A DNA stretch of 64,000 nucleotides from Marinagarivorans algicola. GTDB taxonomy: Bacteria; Pseudomonadota; Gammaproteobacteria; Pseudomonadales; Cellvibrionaceae. The stretch spans positions 1-64,000 of the forward strand of contig NZ_LGAK01000019.1 of the NCBI RefSeq assembly GCF_001292705.1, read 5' to 3'. Positions 61,533 to 64,000 of the stretch are shown piece by piece. Position 1 is the first letter of the stretch. The number at the start of each line of letters is the position of its first letter. The notes beneath the pieces are model-generated. The model did no database searches and was not told the DNA's origin. It saw only the letters and a list, made by a program, of their open reading frames with translations. Position numbers and translations under genes: made by a program.

Positions 61533-64000
61533 TCATTCATTTTGTTGAGCGGCCAGCTTTGCAATGGCTTTTGCTGTGTAGTGTTGTAATACCAGGGGCG
61601 ACTCGCGGAGCAAGGCATCGAGGTTGCGCGTTGAGCTTTGAGTATCTTCTGGCTCTTTTGCTTGTTTATCACGTACCAGTTCGGTAGCAGCATCTTCGAC
61701 GATATGGGCAATAATCACGGGTTTGTTGAACTTTACGTCCTTATTTTGGCTGCAAAAATGTGTAAAACTATACAGTGTTTCAATTACAGCGCTTTTGAAG
61801 TATGCCGGGTGTATGTGGTATGTGAGGCTGTCAATATGTTGAGCAAAGCTTGCTTCGCCGGGGGTCATAGAGTTTCTGGCGAGCTCACAATCTAGCGTAA
61901 AGTCTTGCATGTCTTTGCCGCCAAAGACGATATAGCGGGCTTGGTGTAGGCTTTGCCAAATATCGAGTAAAAAGTCTTCGTCAAAGTTGGTGATTAGCCC
62001 ACGTTCAACGCGCCATTCAAACCAATCAGTATCGATTGCTTGCGCGGTTTCGGCATCACTATTAGCAATACCCGAATAGCTTGCGTGTTTGTTATTGTAC
62101 GCTTGCGTGACACCAATAGAGAATAGGTTGTGCTGCGACTCTAAAATACCTTCAATACGATTGAGTATATAAGAGGGTGCATGAGCACTTAAAAGCTCCA
62201 AGCTCATAGTGTCACCGTTTTCGCCTTTACAGCACAGCGAGAGCAAATTATGTAGCTGTACCGAGCCCAGACCTTTAAACAGGTTGGGGCGAGTGCGCAT
62301 TAATGCGCCAATACCTGAGAGCATTTCTTGGAGCAGGGTGTGCTCGAGTTTGCAGTGGCTAACTGCGGTGATGTCTTGGTAAATTTCGGCATTGGGTTTG
62401 GCTTGAGTAAGAGAGATACGGTTGTCGCGATCTTTACCGATGTTAATGGAGAGGTGCCTGGCCGCTAGCATGGTAAGCGCATCGCCAAGGTCTCTATGGG
62501 TTTCTTCGAGTATGGCAAAACAATAGCGGGCACTTAACCAGTAATTATTGATTTGAGCGGTATAGTAAATGTTCTGGATCACCGTTTTAAGCGGAGTAGG
62601 CTCTTGAATATCGAGTGACACATTGTTGACGTTGTCGGTGAGTGTGCGACCCTCAATAAAATGTTGAAGGGCTTGATACAGTGCGTTATCGGTGTCGGCG
62701 CTAAATAGCGCTTGACCGGTTTCGATAATATCTTCGATGTTCATTGTTGGCGCGTAGTCACCGATTGATCGTGTGCGACTATTAAAGGGTGTTAAGCACA
62801 AGCTCGGTAATTGTAAGCGGTTATTGCGTGCAGCCCTGACAGCAAGATGGGCCGAGGCGTAGCCAACATGGTCGTGCTGGCTGCGCAGTTGCAATTGCCA
62901 CAAAGCATCAAAAAACTTCTCGGCGCCTGGTGCTTCGCAAAAGCGCTGATCGACCATCCACGTGAAGACGGCGACCTCTTGATTGAGCCAGTGATTGTGG
63001 ATGTGTGCAATTTCGCGTTCAATATTTTGAGTGGCTAAGGCCATATCGAAGCTGCGATAACCATTTTGTTCGCTCTGCAGCCAAGAGAGGCATAAACATT
63101 TATTGCCGTTAATGGTGTAGGTCTGGCTAGTCGCTAAGCTCTGTAAGCGGCGGTTTGGGCGACCGGTTAGCCCCATGGTTTCATTGGCACCTACCTGTGA
63201 GTAAGCTTGTACCAAGTGAGGCGCTGAAATGACTTTAATCGGCTTGATTTCATCGATGGTCTCTGCGATGACACCATGTTTCGATAAAATCTCTTTGATA
63301 TCTTCGTTTTCGGCGAGCACCGTGAGTGCTATTTGGGTTTTGTTAAAGCGCCGTGAGCGTCGACGCATGATGAGCGGGTCGAGATCATCTTTGGTTACAT
63401 AGCCCTCATCGAGTAACAAACCTGTAATATACAAGCTTTGCGCCCAGACAAGAGGGACATTTTCGTTAGCGACACGTTTTTGGCTACGTGGTTTTTGACG
63501 TTCGGCTTCTACGCTCTCTTGGGGCACATAGTAAAGCTCGGGGAGTAAGCCAAAGCCATCGACATTGATCATGAGTGATTCAAGTTTTTTGCGATAAGCG
63601 GCAGCTTGCTCTGTTTCGTCATCAAATTGTGCTTGAATGTAGAGGTAAGTATAAAACAGTGGCCACTCTGACTCTAAGTGCTCAAAGTTGGCCAGTTCAG
63701 AGTGCTCGTAGTGAATGCGCGAACTTTCCTCTACTGGTGTTTGATGACCGTCCCACAAAAAGCGTTTACAGCCGTACTCACCACCCAGTTTGCTTAGAAT
63801 TTCGTTACGTGTTGTTTCTATTTGCTTTTTATTACCCACGGCAAAGGCGGGAAAACCAATAATACTGAGTAAAGCGCTATCGACCTCTTTGGATAACGAC
63901 TCGCGCGGAAGTAAGCTGGCCAGTGTGTTGCGTGCGAGTGAAACGGCATCGGCAATGGTGTGAATAACCGCGCGATCACACGCGTCTTTGCCAAAAACAT
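61533..64000 (-). CDS. GH15-like (glucoamylase/phosphorylase-kinase-like) protein, 5' end beyond window
   Basis: The frame is open from the stop at 61533 to the right edge, giving 822 codons with no start inside the window. A GTG at 63839 is internal: the upstream codons read VDSALLSIIGFPAFAVGNKK, a smooth continuation of the domain. Features recall Glyco_hydro_15/phosphorylase-kinase-type (alpha/alpha)6 barrels: LGGEYGCKRFLWDGHQT, the Glu-rich SEWPLFYTYLYIQAQF, and later HDHVGYASAHLAVRAARNN. The catalytic Glu pair of true glucoamylases was not identified, so the protein may be regulatory. It converges with the DUF1415 gene, 57 bp apart. Confidence 0.72.
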   Translation of the reverse strand, partial: VFGKDACDRAVIHTIADAVSLARNTLASLLPRESLSKEVDSALLSIIGFPAFAVGNKKQIETTRNEILSKLGGEYGCKRFLWDGHQTPVEESSRIHYEHSELANFEHLESEWPLFYTYLYIQAQFDDETEQAAAYRKKLESLMINVDGFGLLPELYYVPQESVEAERQKPRSQKRVANENVPLVWAQSLYITGLLLDEGYVTKDDLDPLIMRRRSRRFNKTQIALTVLAENEDIKEILSKHGVIAETIDEIKPIKVISAPHLVQAYSQVGANETMGLTGRPNRRLQSLATSQTYTINGNKCLCLSWLQSEQNGYRSFDMALATQNIEREIAHIHNHWLNQEVAVFTWMVDQRFCEAPGAEKFFDALWQLQLRSQHDHVGYASAHLAVRAARNNRLQLPSLCLTPFNSRTRSIGDYAPTMNIEDIIETGQALFSADTDNALYQALQHFIEGRTLTDNVNNVSLDIQEPTPLKTVIQNIYYTAQINNYWLSARYCFAILEETHRDLGDALTMLAARHLSINIGKDRDNRISLTQAKPNAEIYQDITAVSHCKLEHTLLQEMLSGIGALMRTRPNLFKGLGSVQLHNLLSLCCKGENGDTMSLELLSAHAPSYILNRIEGILESQHNLFSIGVTQAYNNKHASYSGIANSDAETAQAIDTDWFEWRVERGLITNFDEDFLLDIWQSLHQARYIVFGGKDMQDFTLDCELARNSMTPGEASFAQHIDSLTYHIHPAYFKSAVIETLYSFTHFCSQNKDVKFNKPVIIAHIVEDAATELVRDKQAKEPEDTQSSTRNLDALLRESPLVLQHYTAKAIAKLAAQQNE

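Noticed and set aside
63818-64000. 60-codon minus-strand frame at the right edge
   Set aside because: The GH15-like reading frame runs through the same bases on the same strand to the window edge and continues its domain smoothly; this other frame is spurious.

Overview
The window looks like a chromosome segment of a marine, polysaccharide-degrading gammaproteobacterium of the Cellvibrio/Saccharophagus/Teredinibacter kind. The grounds are Ser-rich linkers in exported proteins, a TonB-dependent receptor beside mannan-degrading enzymes, MotY, a class Ia NrdB with its regulatory boxes, and a housekeeping block of pdxJ, yciI, rnm, yciO and parE. The taxonomic call is an inference from gene content; no rRNA or tRNA gene was seen.

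Layout. 0.4-4.3 kb: an exported cytochrome-c/DUF1592-type lipoprotein and a Tat-exported DUF1552 protein. 4.4-12.3 kb: housekeeping genes (SpoU methyltransferase, pdxJ, cyclophilin, SH3 protein, YciI, a membrane protein, RNase AM/PHP, YciO, parE). 12,329-28,311: a complete 15,983-bp Tn7-like transposon sitting a few bases after the parE stop codon. Its ends are defined by TGT...ACA inverted repeats, six TnsB-type end repeats and a CCTTT target duplication. It carries tnsA, tnsB, tnsC and two TniQ/TnsD-family genes. The cargo is a small Cro/C1 regulator, a reverse transcriptase-nitrilase fusion (DRT type 1/UG1-like defence), a radical SAM enzyme, a 127-aa protein and a 1367-aa nuclease-like/STAND NTPase. 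The last three form a tight cluster that I cannot match to a named defence system; this is the best candidate for something undescribed. The hairpin that probably ended the parE transcript now lies on the far side of the transposon.

28.4-48.4 kb: an outer-membrane protein and an HTH-TPR regulator, then a beta-mannan utilisation locus. It holds a ROK repressor, an AGE-family mannose isomerase/epimerase, an SSS symporter, GH130 mannosyl-glucose phosphorylase, cellobiose/mannobiose 2-epimerase, a SASA-type acetylesterase, a GH26 lipoprotein with two C-terminal CBM-like modules, a TonB-dependent receptor and a DUF5060/GH5-like lipoprotein. Together these suggest surface cleavage of mannan, TonB-dependent uptake, deacetylation, cytoplasmic import, epimerisation of mannobiose to mannosyl-glucose, and phosphorolysis to mannose-1-phosphate plus glucose. 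A 25-bp palindromic element recurs about 90-110 bp upstream of three of these genes and is a good candidate operator for the ROK repressor.

48.6-64 kb: motY, small membrane proteins, an ABC exporter pair with an alpha/beta peptidase, a DUF3833 lipoprotein, moaA, a two-pore-helix K+ channel, a receiver-GGDEF protein, nrdB with a perfect NrdR box and a DnaA box upstream, a GST-like protein, a DUF1415 protein, and a GH15-like protein running off the right edge.
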